A stretch of 64,000 bases of DNA, from the NCBI RefSeq assembly GCF_025399195.1, contig NW_026252113.1, positions 124,001-188,000 of the forward strand, in the 5' to 3' direction. This stretch comes from Umbelopsis ramanniana AG (Eukaryota; Mucoromycota; Umbelopsidomycetes; Umbelopsidales; Umbelopsidaceae). The notes below the pieces were generated by a model that did not search any database, had not been told where the DNA came from, and was given only the letters and a program-made list of their open reading frames with translations. Within the stretch, counting starts at the first letter, position 1, and every line of letters begins with the position of its first letter. Shown here one piece after another: positions 61,210 to 64,000 of the stretch. The translations under genes and the position numbers were made by a program.

Positions 61210-64000
61210 ATGTCCAAAGGAGCAGAGCCATTACCACCTTGTGACTTATTCTCCTCCTTCGTCATGTCCAGTTCATTCTCGCCTAGAGTGGCAGCCCCTA
61301 ATTTATCGCGAAGAAATACTGGTAACCAGCAAGCAGATCATTCTCCTGTCACTATAGGCTCTCCCTCGCTTGACCGCCATGCCGCGCGCTTCTCTCGCGG
61401 TTCCAATCAGGAGGAAGCAGATAGGCAAAGTCGACGCATTTCCGCTCGCGAGACGCTGTTACGACGAGTGTCTGGTCGCTCATCTGTCACTGGAACCGAA
61501 GCCACCGGTATTGATGAGAGAAAGGCGGCACGACCTTTGGAAATTCTCACCAATGCTCCTAAACTACCGCAATCACTTACCAACGAACAAATGTACTCCA
61601 ATTTCGAAGAATGGATGAAAATGTGCACTGATAATGTAAGGACCGCTCTGACACTATGGGCCGCCCGTATTGGAGTCAATAATACTAAATGTTCAATTTA
61701 TATAGAAAATCAATGCAACCAATAGCTGGAACTTTGCTCTGATTGATTACTTCCATGAAATGACATTTTTAAAAGACGGCGACTCTATCAACTTTCAAAA
61801 GGCTTCATGTACTTTGGATGGTTGCGTTAAAATTTATACATCACGCGTTGACTCTGTAGCTTCAGAGACTGGTAAACTCCTTAGCGGATTAGCGAATAGC
61901 GCAAGTAAGTTGAAAATATCGACCGCTTTATAGCAGATTGTCTGCTCAATGTATTGATCTATGGTACAGACGTAGCCCAAGATGACGAAGACGGCGATGG
62001 AGAAGATGATACAGAACGAAGAACCAAGAAAAAATCAAATCGCTCAGAAACCACGCTTGTCAAAGACTTTTCTTCTATCAAAGTGAAGAAGCTTGATCTC
62101 GACTTTACCGTCGATCCATTGTTTAAAAAGACTTCGGCAGATTTTGATGAGGGTGGAGCACGAGGCCTCCTACTCAATAATCTTACCGTGGATCGTGGTG
62201 GAAAAATTATTTTTGACGCATCAGATGCGTTTGCGGATCCCGAAGACGAAGATGAAGTACCTACACCGGACCTCAAAGAGAAACAAGCAAGTAAAGACAA
62301 CGATGAAGGCGACCAACCACTTGTAGACGCGATGGATATTGAATCAACAGAAGCTGAAAAGAAAGAAGATGATACTAAAATTGAAGTGTCTCATCTAAAA
62401 GGTGAATTAGTGATATAGGCGCTTCCGCCAGCTTCATAGCCATGCTAACCAAAAATTACAGCCAAACTCCCTTCGCTCGAGGAACTATCCATCCTTGAAA
62501 TTTCCCCTTCCTTACGCGAATTCGAATTTTCTTCATCTAATGCTCTGGATATTCCAGCGGCGAAATCGAACAACGAAGATACAAATCCTGACAATTCACA
62601 AGAAATGGAGCCTGATCAAGAGTACCCTCAGGGAGGGAATAACGACATAGACGATGTTTTTAACGACATTGATAACGACCAGGAACAGGAGCCAGATGCA
62701 AACCAAGAGGAATCACAATTAGGTGGCTTCTTCGAGCCTGCTAACCCCGGAACCGACGCTGCCACGGTTCGGACGTATGAAATGGCCATGAACCCAGACG
62801 TACAGACCGATATGTTTAGTTACTTTGATTCAGCTTTTATGCGGAATTGGGCTGGCCCGGAACATTGGAAGCTCAGACGACCCGTTAGCAAAGGTATGAT
62901 AGATACTTTTCAGATGTGAAGTTTGACATTAAGTTAATGGTTTTGTTTGTAGTGGCGAAAGAGTCAACTGAACAGGGCGTAGAAGAAGGCGATGAAACTC
63001 AAAAAGGAAAGAAGAAGCCAAAAGTAGTTTTTGAGATTGACTTTCTCAACTCTGAGGATATCAACGAAGAGGAATTGTTTGCAAATGATAAGAAGGGATC
63101 TATCACTATGCCAGTGAAACGGGATATGAAGAATTCAAAACACCTGTTGCCAGACGACATGCACTTTTCATCAAAGCAGCTACTTCATTACTTTTTGAAG
63201 CCTGATCATTCAGTAAGTGACACGTTGTATCATCGATGCTAATTATACTTCTATTTCTCATCCTTTGCTCTCCCTAGTTCCGGAAACGAAAGCAATCAGA
63301 GACTACAGCCACCGTTTCAAACGACCCGATCGATGGAAATGTTCAGCCAGATGAACCGGATGCACAGTACTGGGCTCAAGAGGAGGAGATGGCAATCGAC
63401 GATGGCAATCTGACTCAGGCGGATCTATCTTTTGCTGGAGATCAAAGTATGTACCGACTTGGGAGCAAAATGTGTGGCAGCATCGTTCTATGTACTCATT
63501 ACGGTTTTGATAGCTATTTTGACAGCAGTTGAGGATACGACGTTCTTGCAAGACGCCTTTGATGAAATTAACGATGCTGAAATGGACAAGGTGTATGGTG
63601 ATGAACTCATTACAAATCATCGGTTGAAAAAGATAAAGCCTATCTATGTGAATTATGCCAAAACCGCTAAGCGAGTTGATGTTCGTCGCCTCAAAGACAA
63701 TCTATGGAAGACACTAAAAACTGAACCGGTACGTATACCTTTTAGCTCTCTCTATATAGCATAATCGGGATAATTCATTAATATTCATTCAACAAAGGTG
63801 GATGAGGAATCTTTGTTGCCTGAGCCTTCAAATGCGCTGAGCGAAGGAACCGAAGATGCCATTAAGGGCGAACACAAGTTTTCAGAAGTCATCCATAACC
63901 TGAAGAAGGAATACTCTGAGAAATCCATGAAAGACATTTCAGTGCCTTTCTGTTTTATCTGCTTGTTGCATCTTGCCAATGAGAAAAAGCTAAAGATCAG
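61210..64000 (+). CDS. BRN1: Condensin subunit 2 (Brn1/CAP-H), 3' partial
   Basis: Kleisin subunit that bridges the Smc2-Smc4 heads and recruits the HEAT subunits for chromosome condensation. The start is the ATG at 61210 (MSKGAEPLP) or 61265 (MSSSFSPRV). The conserved N-terminal kleisin block reads NKINATNSWNFALIDYFHEM, then INFQKASCTLDGCVKIYTSRVDSVASETGKLLSGLA. Acidic linkers follow (DEDGDGEDD), with FSSIKVKKLDLDFTVDPLFKKTSADFDEGGARGLLLNNL and YFDSAFMRNWAGPEHWKLRRP, all typical of CAP-H. The last visible part (SVPFCFICLLHLANEKKLKI) is the C-terminal winged-helix region that binds Smc4, so only a short tail is missing. Intron retention would stop the frame at several places, so splicing is needed. 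Confidence 0.93.

Overview
This is a gene-dense eukaryotic window of moderate AT content. Most genes are split by short GT-AG introns of about 50-100 bp, and intergenic distances are short. The gene set is fungal: a p67phox-like NoxR regulator, an F-box/RCC1 protein, a cytochrome-b5-fused delta-9 desaturase, an external NADH dehydrogenase and a Pex19. The P450 type and the small secreted proteins suggest an early-diverging filamentous fungus, probably Mucoromycota (inference). I saw no transposon, LTR element, rRNA, convincing tRNA or CRISPR array.

Region A (1-17 kb) is an accessory, rapidly evolving cluster. It holds four paralogous cytochrome P450 genes on the + strand, the first cut by the window edge, with the same intron plan. 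Between them lie two near-duplicate NAD(P)-binding (NmrA/SDR-like) reductase genes, a secreted protein with four Cys-rich repeats, and a small secreted six-cysteine protein, all on the - strand. A broken relative of the small secreted gene lies behind the first P450. The two reductase genes share a patch of 196 bp with one difference inside otherwise diverged copies. P450 genes 2 and 3 share a 27-bp promoter block. P450 gene 2 uses GC donors at two introns where its sisters have GT.

Region B (17-34 kb) is mostly housekeeping: an Hst2-type sirtuin, an aldo-keto reductase, an F-box/RCC1 protein, a TM9SF3-type nonaspanin, the ER SNARE Use1, Pex19 with a CaaX box, and an external alternative NADH dehydrogenase. 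Between Use1 and Pex19 I find a three-exon micro-gene, with TATA box and poly(A) signal, that encodes a 33-residue protein carrying one CCHC zinc knuckle. It is the most novel item in the window.

Region C (34-64 kb) holds a small secreted protein, a 7.6-kb RalGAP-alpha/tuberin-like gene, a delta-9 desaturase, GPN-loop GTPase 1, NoxR, the PP2A catalytic subunit with a palindromic CRE just before its start, an unidentified multipass membrane protein, the spliceosomal WD40-cyclophilin PPWD1, and condensin subunit H (Brn1/CAPH), cut by the window end. These genes work in separate pathways (lipid desaturation, ROS regulation, phosphatase signalling, splicing, chromosome condensation), and apart from the P450 cluster there is no evidence of joint function.
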